A stretch of DNA of 64,000 nucleotides from the NCBI GenBank assembly GCA_932294295.1, contig OW028575.1, positions 40,892,753 through 40,956,752 of the forward strand, written 5' to 3'. Positions within the stretch are counted from its first letter, which is position 1, and each line of letters begins with the position of its first letter. Shown here piece by piece: positions 10,592-23,882 of this stretch. The translations under genes were made by a program, and so were the position numbers. The stretch comes from Alitta virens. Its lineage: Eukaryota > Annelida > Polychaeta > Phyllodocida > Nereididae. The notes beneath the pieces were generated by a model. It was not told the DNA's origin. It worked only from the letters and a program-made list of their open reading frames with translations, and ran no database searches.

Positions 10592-13245
10592 TGACATCAT
10601 GAGAGATTTAGTCAAACAAACTGTTACTGTTTTGATTAAGCCTCAGTTATGTCAGATAAAGTACTATCGTGTTTGGCTTGAGTATTGCTTTGTTTCTTTA
10701 GAAAATGAAACATGTAATTTATAGTGCAAACACAGGAGAAAACTGTGACATCATGCTCTCAGAATCAAGAGAAAATTGAATGTATAATTATTGCAATGAT
10801 AATAACATTTCTTTCCATTTTTGTTGCCCCATGCTTTATGATACCTGCTATAGTATATAAACAAACCTTGACAGTTACACAGGCAACATAACACTATGGC
10901 CCACTTGCACAGGTCCATAGCCATGGTATTGTTTAACTTCCTTGACTTGATTTCCACAGTTGTCAGCAATTTAACAGATGGCTGCCTGAAAACCTACAAT
11001 TAGCCACACCAAGGAATACATTGTAAGTTGAAACGCCATGTTAAATGTCAAGGTCAAGACTTAGCTGAAATCTTTGAGCTGTACATTTGCAGCTGACCAG
11101 TCAGTTGCCAGTCATGAAACTGCTGCTCTAACAGATAAATAATGTGGTGAAAAATTAACAGTTAATTTTTTACTTGGCAAGATGAATATAGCAAAATGTA
11201 GTTCAGAGGTCGACGTTGAGGCCTCTGAAATCGCAGCTGTAAAGGCCTAAGCTGCCACAGACCTGAGCAAATATCTGATATATAGCATTGTTTACATCTC
11301 CTGTTTTTATGTGTTGGTGTAATGTTTTGATGTGATATTTGAGTTTGGGAAGAATTTGTAAACAGCGCCATTAATCATGTGCAGTAACCTCTGTTGACTG
11401 CCCTTGTTGATCGTGTTTGACTTTCATTCACTGCTTTTACATTGAATGTAAAAAAAAATGCCACACTACATGCACGAGGTGGGGGGCTTCGCTCAGTGGT
11501 AGCGTGCTGGGCTTCCAACCACTGGGTCCCGGTTCAATTCCCGGTCGAGCCTAATTTGGATGGCTGTTTCATCCTTCATCTCATTGCCATGGTCTCTGCC
11601 TGTCCTAATTAACCCAACAGGTGCAGAAATACGGGACGTAAAGGCCTTATCCATCCATCCACACTTCATGCACACAATGAGGGGTCAAAGTGACTAGCAT
11701 TATTTGGACAGTCAAAAATAATTATGGTTGGTAAAATGAGTGCTTTATATGGTTAGATGTAGTAATTAAGGCTATCATTTGTCTAGAGGTGAGGAATAGT
11801 ACCAAGCCTGGGTGTTGCTATGCTTATTGTAATTCATCGTCTATCCTAATTCAAAAGAGGCATTGCAAAACCAAAAACACCAAACAATTTGCCCTGTTCA
11901 AAACATCAGTCAGACGTTAATGGATCCCTGGTAGGGTTGGTTGATAAGCAATTAACCCCCAAGGCCTTCCCCCTGAACAACTCATCTGTCAATAACCATG
12001 AAAAGACAAGGTTCATGCCGATTGGTTTCCATAGTAATAAAACAGTGATAACCACAGTTCACCTGATTGGGTCGTCTGCTACAATTCACAAATATCAGGA
12101 TGCTCATGAGATGTTTTGGAAGGAACTGTAGTAACTCATTACTCCTCAAGGACAGGTTTGTTCTAAATGCCTCTGCAGTTATGAGATTGGTAATAATAAA
12201 CAAGGCTAGAGTTCAGAGTTCAATCAAATCAGAATGAAGCAATGGAGCTGCAGTAAATTTTTTCATCACCAAGTAATAATTGTTGACATCACATTATTCA
12301 TCCAATCAGCAAAGCAAATGTATTCTTCAAATTTCTACCCCATAATTTTAAGTATGTTTGCATGCAAGTTTCAGTTCCTGTTGTAATAGTCTTACATAAG
12401 AAGACAGGAAACACTAAGATCTTAGATTGCAAGATATCGCCTTCAAGAGAACTGTAAATCATTCATTTGAAGCAGGTTTATGGATACAGAGACAATTAGA
12501 TTACAGCAAGATACTGCCATAACTCAATTTAGTCATATTTCTTTTACATAATTGTTAGCTTCTCTTTCCTGGGACTTTTCTAATTTGTAAATGGGATCTC
12601 CCACGAAGTATTTTTTGCAGCATGCCAGGCCAGCTTGATTCATTGCATTAATTATTTTGATTATGATACATGAGACTGCCCATTTGTCTCCTTCAAAAGA
12701 AATGGGGGTATGCTGTCCAAAACATGGCTTCTATGATGAGGACCTTTGAGGGGAATTTTGGATTTTGCACACGGATAAGCATTAAGCGGATTAAATAGAA
12801 GAGCGTTTGGTCCAGGAACGTTGCTGACCGCATTATAATTCTCTCATATTTCATCGGTATAAATCTGTCGATTATTCTCCAATACCCTCAACAATAGGCT
12901 TGGCCTAACAGTAGGCAATTACGAAGGTTTCTGGGTCCTACATGGAGAGTTTGGTTTTCCTGATGTCCGCTATTTGGGAGGCTGGGGTAGAGAGATTTGG
13001 TGGAGAATGGAGCCTCATGGCCTAATCCAATTGCCATTGTCCAAGTGGATCAATACAGAAGCTCATGTTTTGCATGTGGTATGACAATTGTGCTGAGCAG
13101 GTCCTGCTGAATAAAGAGGGCTGGGAGGTAGAGAGGTATGAGAGAGGGAGGAAAGAGAGACAGCTGCTATGGATGGAGAGAGACAAAGTCCCTCTAGTTA
13201 TTATAAGCCTCATTTTCCTTTCACAACCACCCTTGCATGTGGTGT
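10592..13245. other. Non-coding sequence around SINE copy 3
   Basis: Apart from the SINE at 11476-11666 I see no exon, RNA gene or repeat. Short open frames have no recognisable domain. Confidence 0.35.
11476..11666 (+). mobile_element. tRNA-derived SINE, copy 3
   Basis: Full-length copy. The A box is slightly altered (TTCGCTCAGTGG) and the B box is GGTTCAATTCC. The tail is (CCAT)n. A short duplication CATGCAC lies at 11469-11475 and 11667-11673 and is only weakly supported. Confidence 0.9.
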
Positions 13246-13751
13246 CAACAATCCAATCATAACTGTTCATCCGCAATATCATTACTCTATCTGAGTATCC
13301 CTCCGGGATGTTAAGTAATGAAAATATACATCCTCATCGGTAAGTCGCAGAATACAAAACACAAATAGGACCAACAGATGTACAAGTCATCTGGTAAAAT
13401 GCTGTGAGCAACATTTTTCCATCCCTACAAGACTCTGATGACGAAAAGGGGTGGGAGGAAAGGCCTGAGTCAAATCCTCCGGGATGTTAAGTAATGAAAA
13501 TATATGTCAACATCCTCACAGCAATTCAATTCATAACTGTTCATCTGCAATATCATTACTCTATCTGAGTATCCTCATGGATGTTAAGTAATGAAAATAT
13601 ACCTCAACATCCTCATCGGTAAGTCGCAGAATACAAAACACAAATAGGACCAACAGATGTACAAGTCATCTGGTAAAATGCTGTGAGCAACATTTTTCCA
13701 TCCCTACAAGACTCTGATGACAAAGGATGGGAGGAAAGCCCTGGGTCAAAT
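13246..13751 (+). repeat. Tandem duplication, period about 274 bp
   Basis: The block from AACTGTTCATC at 13261 recurs at 13535 with few differences through GACTCTGATGAC and GGTCAAAT. The ATGTTAAGTAATGAAAATAT word occurs three times (about 13309, 13483, 13580), so the array is about 2.3 copies. High identity indicates a recent local duplication. Confidence 0.9.
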
Positions 13752-16700
13752 GACCAACCTTCAGGGTCATTCAATTTCTTCTTCCCAAATTCCCAGCAAT
13801 TGCATTGCGGATGCCTGCATGGATAATAGGCGGAATTCCCTCTCTTCAGAGTCAAGAGACACAGACAAATAGCAAGTACTGTGAACATACAAATGGCCAT
13901 TGCTGGGAACTTACAAAGAGTGATTGCTAGGAAGAGTCAGACCTTTGATAAGACTGCTGCTGTGCCTGGCACTTGTTCCTCTCCCTTTGAACAACTTAAC
14001 CGTGATTCATTGCATGCCTTTGTCTTTGCTCTACGCAGTATTTATCACATTATGTCATCATATTTCCTGCTCTATTTCTGCTACTTACGCGATTTTTGTG
14101 CAATAATATTTGCTTTATTATCTTCATATCTCTGCTTTTTCTCTCTCTTCTTCTTTCTTTTCTCTCCAACTTTTTGCCACATTGTTTATCATTTTCGCGA
14201 AGTGGTTTGTCAGCCATCTTGTGGACATTAGCCCTTCCAAACCAGAAAAAATTCATCCAGAAAAACATGGCAATTGAATGCTTTTTAGTGGGGCACTGCC
14301 GAGTTCACAATCCAAATATAGCTCACAGATCCATTGTTCCAGTCTTACAAATCCTGACCCAATGGCAATTTCTTGAAGACATGAACTCGGAATCCTTATG
14401 AACAGGCCATCAAACAGTGTGACCATGGGGCCAGCAGTGAGCACAGAGAGCAGCACAAGGTCGTTGACCTGCGGTTGACGTGTCAAATTTATCACTGGCC
14501 AGATTTCTTGGCACGTCTGCAAACGCCGTTGACAGTATGACCTTAATGACAGACAGTCGCGACCGGGTTAGATAATAGCATATGGAATACACTCTGCGCC
14601 AAAAGTATGGATCCTTTATTTGATTTTACAACTAACTCACTCTGTTTTATTCGCGCTGTGGCTCAGAGTTCATTGAATAAAAATCTGAAAGAGAATCTGA
14701 AAGCGAAACATGAATTCAAAAGAGCCAGAAGCTAACATACTTATGTGTGGAGCAGCAAAGAGGGATGACGCAGGGAGCCGGCTAAATCCAATATATCAAA
14801 TGAAATTCCTGGCCACTGTTCAGCTCAAAAATTCTCTGTTGTTGGTCGCTGTGGAACGATGTGGGAAGATTTAATTTGAGACGGTGAAGGAAAAGTTTAT
14901 TTAGATGAATGTGGATAAATCTGGATACATCTAGATATATTTGGATGTATCTGAGTGTGAATGGAGGTCTCCACAAGCAAGCCGGTGGAAATGGAGACAG
15001 ATGGCCAAAGTTTCTTCCACTTACCAACTTATGGGAAGCGGAGTAACGCTGGCCCTACTTTTGGCCTCCTCACAGCCTACTCAAAGCTACACAGTGGCTG
15101 ATAAATCCGTGATGAAAATTAGAGTGCCAGGGTAACCTTGGCGACAGCGTCATGCCAGCTTCATGGCTGTGAAAAGGAGATTTGTCAGCCAAAGGTGAAA
15201 GGTTGCAGAACATTCAATGCAACTGCTAGCGTTTTCTATTTGATGTATGGCCCTATTGCTGCTACTGACCTTTATGGCTCCAGCTCTATACAAAGGAAGT
15301 CACTAGGCTGTGGTTTCATAGGACCTCTGGGTCTTTTTTTCCCCCCTTTCCATGATTGCTTATTAAATCCACAAATTCCAGGGCAATAACTTTGAAAGTT
15401 GCTGTAGACTCAGCCATGCTTGACCTAATCATTGTGTATGGCGCCTATTGTGGGGTAGCCTAATGCAATAGCCTTGTTAGGCATTGGACGTCAGTGAAAG
15501 TCGTTAAATCATTCTCTAATAGTGTTTCTCTGGGCTTTGCTGTTCCATAAACGGTAATTTCGGAGCTGATAAGGAGGTTAGTTGGTTCACGCTGGACATG
15601 ATGTGTTACTCTTCTGATGCTGGTCTCCCATGCAGATCATTAGTCTTCCAGGAATGGGAATTCTAATACTCATCAATTCATATAAACTTAGATGAACACA
15701 CCGACCGACACAGGCTGCTGACATAAATTGATTTAACCAGAAGCCCCACAATGGCCATCACCATGTCTTGCTGCATGTGATTCCTGCAGACCTAGGGTAT
15801 TCGTATAGAAGTACATAATATTAAATCATTGGCAGTTTTATGCTGATAATAGTGGATTTTCACGGAAGGTTCTCTGTATTTCCACCAGGTGGCTAAAACA
15901 GAATACTGCAATTATATTGGCTGAAAAAGTTCCCGCCCTTGGCTGTGATTGGCTGAAGCAAAGTGCATCCAAACAGCAGTATGTCTAGTGAATTTTAATG
16001 TATATTTGACACTTTATCATTTAGTTGATGTTTGTTATTTTTCTGAGAAAGTTATATTTATGGAATCAGTTAGTTATTACATACTGTGTCTGAAAAGCAA
16101 AATGAGTAATAAGAGGAGAGGAAAGACTTATGTCTTGCTGAATTCAGGGCTGTTCAGTGAAAAGACTCTATTACGAAGTTGCGAATTTTGGTAGTCAGTA
16201 TCAGTTTGGGAAGTTTCCATTTTGTTTATTACACATATATTAGAAGTATTTTAAAGTTATTCGTCACATGCACTGTATAGTTGACTTTTAGTTTCAGATC
16301 TATACAATATCATACACTTGTGTAAATAAATTGTGTGACACTCAGAGTCACTGCAAGTAAGTACATTTGCTGGTAAAAGTACATTCCTATGCAAAGTACA
16401 GTAATATTGGTGGCTATGATTTTACTAATACCAGATACTGTCACTGCTCTAGGTATTGTGACGTCATAAAGCCCTGCTCTTAGAAGGTTGTTAATTCAGT
16501 AACAAGAGGAAAAGCAAAGAAAGGTACAGGGACACTTGACAGCAATACCCATCGGGAATTTCTCTTGGGGAAATCTGAAAGGTCAACACTGCCAACACTG
16601 CCATTCCCTGGGCCAGTGAGGGAGCTTTCTGCTTAAGTCTAGGATTAACCGAAAGTTCTTTATTAATTTAGCATGTTTAGTGTCTCAACTGCCGAAAGAG

Positions 16701-16981
16701 AGTTCCATCCATAACAAAATGCCTACCATAAATGCCTTGCCTGACACTCTTCATAACTTAAGATTGCCATGCAAATTATAAATCCAATTTCAAAGAGATA
16801 ATTAGATTCATAGAGGAAATTTCTCTGGCAAGTTGCACTAATGAGTCACTTGTGTCTAAGGAGAATTTTTTAAACTAATGATTTTGGGATTGCTCAATTT
16901 CCATGACAATGATTGTGATTAAACCTTGTTAGAAGTCCCACAATGACTCACATTTCAAGCAAGTATGATTTGCATCTGTCA
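13752..16981. other. Non-coding sequence
   Basis: No recognisable exon. The open frames at 13881-14231 and 14096-14401 are hydrophobic-looking because of CT-rich sequence, not because of a membrane-protein signature. Confidence 0.35.
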
Positions 16982-18012
16982 GCAAGCTAATTATCCTAAA
17001 CAGGCCTAAGAGTGGACCAAGAAAGATGTATTCCATCAGACTGCAGTCTACAGTGCAAAGAAACGATCCACTATTTTGCAATACTCCATAATAATCTCTG
17101 CTGCTTATGCATCTCCAAAAATAAAGAAAAAACATATATAACCAAAGGGAAAGACCATGCTGTGTTTGATTCCTGCATTTGTATAGCTGATTATTTTGCC
17201 AATCCTAGTTCATGGGGCAACAGGGACATTCTCCACCCCTGATGGGAGAGAAAGCAACACGGGACACAATCGATAGAAGATAAAATGATTCTACGAGGAA
17301 TATCGAGGATTCTATTCAAGATATCTACAGACAACATCATGGGCCGAGAAAGCACCCACACATGGCTTAGGATAACTTGTATTCCTGGTGAGTGGTGAAT
17401 ATGTCTGTCAGAATAGATAGCAGATCTGACAACAGAAGTTGGCTAGTTTCTGGTTAAATATAAATACCTCAATGGGGAATCAAAGTACAAAAGGAAAGAG
17501 GCCTATGGTCTATCAATTACTTGAAAATTCAATAAGGGTAACTCACACCACTTTACTTAAGAGAAAAGCCACGAAGGTCATGGGCCTAAGAAATGTCTAT
17601 GACCTCGTTTAATCAATGCTCAATAGGAAGGCCAGTCCTGCTATCCATCCGGAACATTGCCCTGCCCAAGCATCCTACTTTTATGGGATTGAGGCAGCTC
17701 ACACTACACTGCACTTTGAAAGGGAGAAGAAGAAATATCATTGGGGCAGCTAAAAGAAATTTGCTTGGTTTTGTAATTGCTAGTCACTGTGTACTATCAT
17801 AAGAATATTATGCTAGGCTGGACTGCTAAACCAAATGCAGGAATCAAACAGCAACATCTCTTTATTTGATTTTTTTTGGAGATGCATAGGCACCAGAGAT
17901 TATTATGGAGTATTGCAAAATAGTGGATCGTTTCTTTGCACTGTAGACTGCAGTCTGATGGAATACATCTTTCTTGGTCCACTCTTAGGCCTGTTTAGGA
18001 TAATTTGCTTGC
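16982..18012. mobile_element. 1.03 kb element with about 0.2 kb near-identical inverted arms
   Basis: The left arm (16982 to about 17190) and right arm (about 17815-18012) are reverse complements: GCAAGCTAATTATCCTAAAC on the left pairs with the complement of GTTTAGGATAATTTGCTTGC on the right. Roughly 140 bases match with only a handful of differences, then TTTGATTCCTGCATTTG matches again after a small gap. The 0.6 kb between the arms has no recognisable coding sequence. No clear target duplication. It could be a foldback/MITE-type transposon or an inverted duplication. Confidence 0.8.
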
Positions 18013-18544
18013 AGAAATAAAAATAAAAAGCCTTTCATTCAGCAAAAGTAAGCAGGAGTTGGTCCATGCTGCAGCCATGCAGAAACACCAGACCCAAGTG
18101 GAAGATCATCACTATACTGGCACACACAGCCATACAGTTCTGCTCAAATGCAGCATGAACTAATTCTGTCATCCAATCTGTGCTTGCGATATGAAGGATT
18201 TAAGATCCAGATTGACTTTCACTTCTGCGGAAGCAGCAGAATAGTGAGTTAATGGAGCAAGAGGCTCTGATTTGCTCCTGATTGATAACATCCTCTCATT
18301 TTGAAGGCGATCGTTTCAATCATGTCTTTGCCTACTGTGTCAAATGCCCCTCGCCTGTTCTGCAAATTCAATAATGGCATTTGCAGTTGGAAGTGAGGCA
18401 ACGTTTCTCTCACTCTCTCTTTTTAATGGGTAAAACTGTCCTTCCCTCTGAGCAGAGAAATGCTCTCTTAGTGGTGGGACATATAGCTGCATGGATTAAA
18501 CAGAATTAACGAAACATTCAATACCAAAAATGAATAAATTGGAT
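18013..18544. other. Non-coding sequence between the long inverted repeat and LINE fragment B
   Basis: Nothing recognised. Confidence 0.35.
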
Positions 18545-19024
18545 AAAGATACGATAAGATATATCTTATTTAAAGTCGTATGTAAGAACAGATAACATAA
18601 GCAGGAGCTTTTTGCACGACTAGAATGCAATAAAAACAGGTTCCACAATTGCAATCGGGTCCATTCCATGCCGATAGGGCTGATTTAAAATCTTTAAAAA
18701 AATTTGAAATATTTTTGATGACAATGGGAACAAGGTTCCAAAATTTAGCACCCTGATATCCTATTGATGACCTAACGTATCTGATTGTTTTAAACTTAGG
18801 TAGTTATTTCTAAAATCATATTTAACATTTTTAATTTTAAACATGTCATTTGACAGTGGAGGAGCATCAAACTGCAGTACTATAAATACTAATTCTAAGA
18901 CACATTTTGTTCTCATGAGATACAATGAGTTATGTTTATTGTTTTTAAGATTTAATGATGAGTATGCCGGAGTATACGTGATACCATGTGATGGTTCAAT
19001 CCACTGCACCCATTTCATATGCAC
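18545..19024 (-). mobile_element. LINE fragment B (CR1/L2-like 3' end)
   Basis: An open frame at 19024-18761 is followed by a frameshift into 18775-18570, which reads YQGAKFWNLVP and then a C-terminal GPDCNCGTCFYC block ending at TAA 18570. The G-x-KFWN-x-VP motif and Cys block match fragment A, so both belong to one LINE family. The 3' end (GATAAGATATATCTTAT) is a degenerate form of the same tail. Pseudogenised and 5'-truncated. Confidence 0.85.
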
Positions 19025-19553
19025 CTAGTGTCACTTTGTGATGGATTCCACAATACTTTCAGCCTTTATAGTACAGCCCAGTGCGGTGTTTCCAACTCGC
19101 TGCAGGCAAGTGCCACTTTGCATTAGGCTCCCTGACATTGCATTTATGCCCCACCGCTTTGCTATTCCTGGCTATTTGTTCCCATAGAAACCTGGTCAGA
19201 GACCTTTACATCAGGGTCAGAACTTGTAATTTCAAATGTCCTTCGCAGATATTCTTTCACAAAGCATTGACCACTGCAATGTCGATTTGGAGAAGGCAGG
19301 CAAATGGTGAAGGAATACTGACCACTCAAGATTCGGTCTGTCCAAGAGATAACTGGATTTTTTGGAGAAGACAATTCGTCCTGACACATCAATTAGTTTG
19401 AGCAACATCAGGCATTGGTTTCAGAACATGGGCAATTGGACATCCAGAGAACAATAAATTGGCAATAGCAATTCAACCTCGAAAATAGAAAGACATGTCA
19501 GAGTGAATGTCAGAACTTATTAGGATTAGGCTTTAATCCTCCCAAATCTCTTC
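19025..19553. other. Non-coding sequence
   Basis: No supported exon; the open frames on both strands here overlap each other and match no family. Confidence 0.35.
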
Positions 19554-19862
19554 ATGGACAGACAGACAGACAGCTGGACTGAAAGACAGACAGCCTGACA
19601 GACAGCTCGACAGACACCCCGAAAGACAGCCAGACCTACAGCCAGACCAACAAACAGACCGACAGCCAGACCTACAGCCAGACTGACAAACAGACTGACA
19701 AACAGACCGACAGCCAGACCAACAGACCAACAGACCGACAGACAGACAGACCGACAGACAGACAGACCGACAGACAGAACGACTGACAGACCGACTGACA
19801 GACCGACTGACAGAACAACAGAGAGACAGTGAGACAGAGAGGCAGAGACAGAAAGACAGACA
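19554..19862 (+). repeat. (ACAG/ACCG)n tetranucleotide microsatellite
   Basis: About 300 bases of GACAGACAGACC-type units with interspersed GCCAGACC variants. It creates a long open frame of SVGLSVCLSV-type residues on the minus strand, which is an artefact. Confidence 0.95.
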
Positions 19863-20456
19863 GTCATATCACATTCATGCCATATCGTTATCAATAGCAT
19901 TAAGGCATGGATTTGTCTAAATCCTTCAAAATTGAGACAGCAAAAGAATCCAGAGACAGTCACATTGCTATCATGGATTCAAAGCTCAGCTTCTTTTTGG
20001 AAGCAAAATCGAACAACTGTGTTCCAATTGCATTATTCGCGATCACGAGTGAGCAGAAATTCAATGGAATTCCCTTTTTTGAAAAGCGTTTCATTGGATG
20101 CAAGCTTCTTTTTTCGGTATCAAATTTAGAAAAGCTGACGAAATTTGAGATGAAACTGTTTTTATCCGTAGACTGAGCAAATACCAGAGACGGCCATGAT
20201 GAAAAGAAGACTGATGCCATTGATTTTATTAAGCAATGGGGAGATTCTGTGTGAAATGGATGTTATTCAATTGGCAATGAGCTCTCTAATTGACCCAGTG
20301 CATTCATCACTTTGTAAAAGCCATTCATCAAGTTCTAGAAATCCTCATTGTCAGTCGGTAACACTATTGTCTGGTGAAAGCAGTCCTTGACAGGTTAGAC
20401 AGATGAAAACGAATACCTAACACCAGTATATGATATCATTTGGTCAGAATGGTTTT
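19863..20456. other. Non-coding sequence before SINE copy 4
   Basis: Short open frames on both strands; none resembles a known domain. Confidence 0.35.
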
Positions 20457-20469
20457 CCTTACTTTTAAT

Positions 20470-20658
20470 TAGGCGGGGGCCTAGCTCAGAGCTAGCGCTC
20501 TGGGTTTCCAACTGCTGGGTCCCGGGTTCAATTCCCGGTCGAGCCTAAGTTGGATGGCTGTTTCATCCTTCATCTCATTGCCATGGTCTCTGCCTGTCCT
20601 AATTAGCTCGTCAGGTGCAGAAATACAGGACGTAAAGCCCCAATCACCCATCCACCCA
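20470..20658 (+). mobile_element. tRNA-derived SINE, copy 4
   Basis: Full-length copy with B box GGTTCAATTCC at 20525-20535 and a (CCAC)-rich tail. The duplication is CCTTACTTTWAAT at 20457-20469 and 20659-20671, with one mismatch in 13. Confidence 0.93.
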
Positions 20659-20671
20659 CCTTACTTTAAAT

Positions 20672-22440
20672 AATCTCTGGAACTATAATATTACCCTGAT
20701 TAATCGTAATACCAATTTCTGATTATACTAACAGTTTGTGGAGCATTTTCAAATCGAAATCTGGAATTAAGATATTCACTTCACCATTTGCCATACAATG
20801 ATATGATAATTTTTACGAGCTCTTTCTGGAATCCAATATTGGAGCCTTTTGTTTGTTTGTCTCATCAATATTTTTTGTGAATGTGTCCTGGTATAATGAC
20901 AGCCATGGCCACCACGTGACTCCCACAAGGACGCCCGGGTTGACTCCGTTTGTGAAGGGAAATGGATGATTCGCATGACTTCGCACACGATTGTGTCCAC
21001 AGATAAAATCAATTCTGGTAAATAGGGCTTTGGTATCAGAGACTTTTTATATAATTTTGACAAAAGCCAAACTATATCGGGATCGACACACAACGAGATT
21101 CCATTTGGGCCAGTCTCTGGCAGGACTGAAGGCTTTTAACATCAACATGCAAAGATTCCATTTGGAAAAATTGCTTCTGCATATCAATTGTGAAAACATA
21201 TGCAATTTTGAGCGATCACTTCAATATCGATGGAAATTACATTTGAGAATCATGTTGCCCAATCCCACTCTCTAAGTTAGTTCCATCCTCTCATATATCA
21301 TGTTATATCTGAAGCATCCTCTTTTTTTCCAGTCTATTCTGGTGTCGTTCTTGTGACATATTCAACTCAATCTTCATTGCCATATACCATGCCAGATTTA
21401 TAGATGGTGGCTTTTACTGAATTGTTCAAGCTATACTTGTATTGTTTTTAAGATCAACAGACTGGGAAATTGAAGTTATTCCTGCAGTTGATTAATTGAC
21501 AATACTGCTGCCCTCTGTAATGGGCAACAACACGTTTCACCGTTGACTTTAGAAACAAACCGTTCGACCAAATAAAGAACAGTTGTCAGACAAAACACTC
21601 CTACTTACTGAAGTAATTTCTTTAAGAGCTTCATAAGGTTGGATAGTTTGTTTACCGTTTTAGTACCTTGCCTTTTATTTTTCGTAATACCCTCAATCAG
21701 CTAATGCATACATAAGATAAAGGATCAATCCAAGCCATGATTGCACATAAAGACAACAATGGAATAGTAGAAGATGGATATTTATTGCAGAGAAGACCAT
21801 TTTAGTTGCTATAACCAACGAGAACTCTCCTTGAACCATGGTTTGCTTGATTAATATTGGTTAATATTAGCCATGTGAATCTGATGATATGAATGTCTAA
21901 TAATAGGCAAACGAAAGCCTCGTGTCAACATGCATTTTTTGCATCATGGGAATGAAAGAAGATCGGATGACACACCTCCACTCTGAGTCACTGATTAATG
22001 CGTCCGTACTTCACCCCACAGCAATTACTGATAATCAATATCGTTATTCCACTTAGACAGAAATGCTGCAACCTTCTGTAAACTGTTGTTATGTCTGCCT
22101 TGCTAAGTAATGTGTAAGTACAGATATGATTTTTCGAATCACTACACTTTCCCTACTGTTCCCAGATGCCTGTAGAGGACTTCTAAAGCACATTAGAGCA
22201 GCCATGAGGCAGGGTCCATGAGGCAAACGCTCCCTCCCTAAATATCGCCCAGTGCATCTAGAAGCTAGCAAAAGGCATCAAGAGGCTTACCATTCTGAAG
22301 TTGTCGTCAAATTGGAGAGGATGTCATTGCAAAGCGACCATCTGGACAGATTCTGGCGAACGAAGAGTGTCTGATCCTCAAGCAAGCTAAATATTCTGTG
22401 ACACATCTACATGTTAGCTGAGTGAGGATTCTGTTGGCTC
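20672..22440. other. Non-coding sequence
   Basis: No exon, RNA gene or repeat recognised. Confidence 0.35.
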
Positions 22441-22554
22441 TGCTGCTGCTGATGCTGCTGATGCTGCTGCAACTGCTGATGCTGCTGCATCCATGATGGC
22501 CAAGCGCACTCCTGCAGCCCTGCAAGATGTTCTGCAGCAGCATCAGCAGCAGCA
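22441..22554. repeat. CTG/CAG inverted repeat (trinucleotide hairpin)
   Basis: TGCTGCTGCTGATGCTGCTG at 22441-22460 is the reverse complement of CAGCAGCATCAGCAGCAGCA within 22532-22554. The pair could fold into a stem with a loop of about 70 bases. More (CTG)n lies inside. Confidence 0.85.
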
Positions 22555-22898
22555 CAGTGGCAGGGTGTGCTCAGTACAGTGCTAATCACTTACTTGAACT
22601 AGGGTTAGATAGTGCATGCATGGGAGTCCTTATGATTGCAGGGTATTAGATGTTCGACTTACAGATGTCATATCTCAAGAGGGATTGCCTCTTCATGTAC
22701 ATTACGGTGCCAATTTCTAACAGAGAATACCTTGAAACTACTAAAGTTTGAAGTCCAGTCATTACATTGATTTGATTAGGTTAATTAGTTTATTTCAACT
22801 TCTGTTTGAGATGGCTCTAGATATGACTGGAGTGTTACTTTTAACAGTCAGTTAAAAAAATTTATGGGAGATTTTGCTTTGTCTCAAACCGATGTCTA

Positions 22899-23004
22899 CA
22901 TGGCCAAATGTGCCACGTGCGTTTTCCATGCGTTTGGATAAACGCATTGGAAAATGCATGGATTTTGCCTCATTCCATGAACGCACATGGCACTTTTGGC
23001 CATG
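22899..23004. mobile_element. Fold-back MITE, family CATGGCC, copy 3 (internally deleted)
   Basis: Only 106 bp. The left arm is complete, but the loop runs almost directly into the outer right arm. The inner right arm (AAAACCATGCG to TTATCCTTCTC in other copies) is missing. TA flanks both ends. Confidence 0.88.
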
Positions 23005-23882
23005 TAGGAACAAAACTTTATTCATCTTGTCAGGTGCTGTATGAGCTAGTTTTCCTAAAATGTGCCGAAATAATTTATGGACAGTTAATAAAGCTATTTG
23101 AAAATCTTCAGCAAATTAAACCGGGGCAGTATCATCTATAAATATTATAAAAGACGTATTCATGACTATCGTCAGACACAGTGTCACATATGAACATCAT
23201 CTTAGAGAATTATTGATGGATGACACAAAAATCATTATTCTCATCCAATATCAGGAGAGGCAGCTGCAACATAACTTGCTGTAACGTGCAACGTGCTATG
23301 CCATAACTGTCCATTACCCAAGACCAAACAAAACAGACAGCGTTCTGTGTTGACCCATCATCCATCTTGCATCCTCCATCATCCATCACCTGCTTCTGCA
23401 TCCCTGGCATCCTGTGACGACAATATGTTGGATGCTTTGCTCAACATCACCCTAGAGACAATGACCAAATAAGGAGTATGGTTGCTGAAGGTGACCATGT
23501 GATATTTCCAATTGTAACAATTACTGATTATTAACCCCAAGGGGAAAGTTAGTTACAAAAAGAGGCCAGAAGACCCCTCTATCACAATTACATGTCGCTT
23601 CTGACACCAATTGTTATCATCTATATGCTAATATTTCTAAATTCCTATTTTTAGCAAGCAGTTCTGTTCAGTCATTTTGGGGAAAACGATGAATTAATAC
23701 TCCACATTTATACTCATCTACACCTTTCAGGTTTTTACAGAATGGGATGGCAATTCACATAACTGATAATAAGGTATATGACCAGAAAACTCAGCATTTC
23801 TGTAATGCCACGTCAGTAGATCAGATCTGTTCACCGGTAGAGCCAAATATGCCATCAATGAAAGCGTTGGTGTGCAGTACTA

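Noticed and set aside
11476..11666. tRNA gene (A box, B box, cloverleaf-like head)
   Set aside because: The same head occurs eight times with a common non-tRNA body, a simple tail and target duplications, so these are SINEs. The acceptor stem does not pair properly.
16929..18020. Two nearly identical peptides as paralogous exons
   Set aside because: They are translations of the two arms of one inverted repeat on opposite strands.
19526..19963. 145-codon frame of SVGLSVCLSV-type residues
   Set aside because: Translation of the ACAG/ACCG microsatellite.
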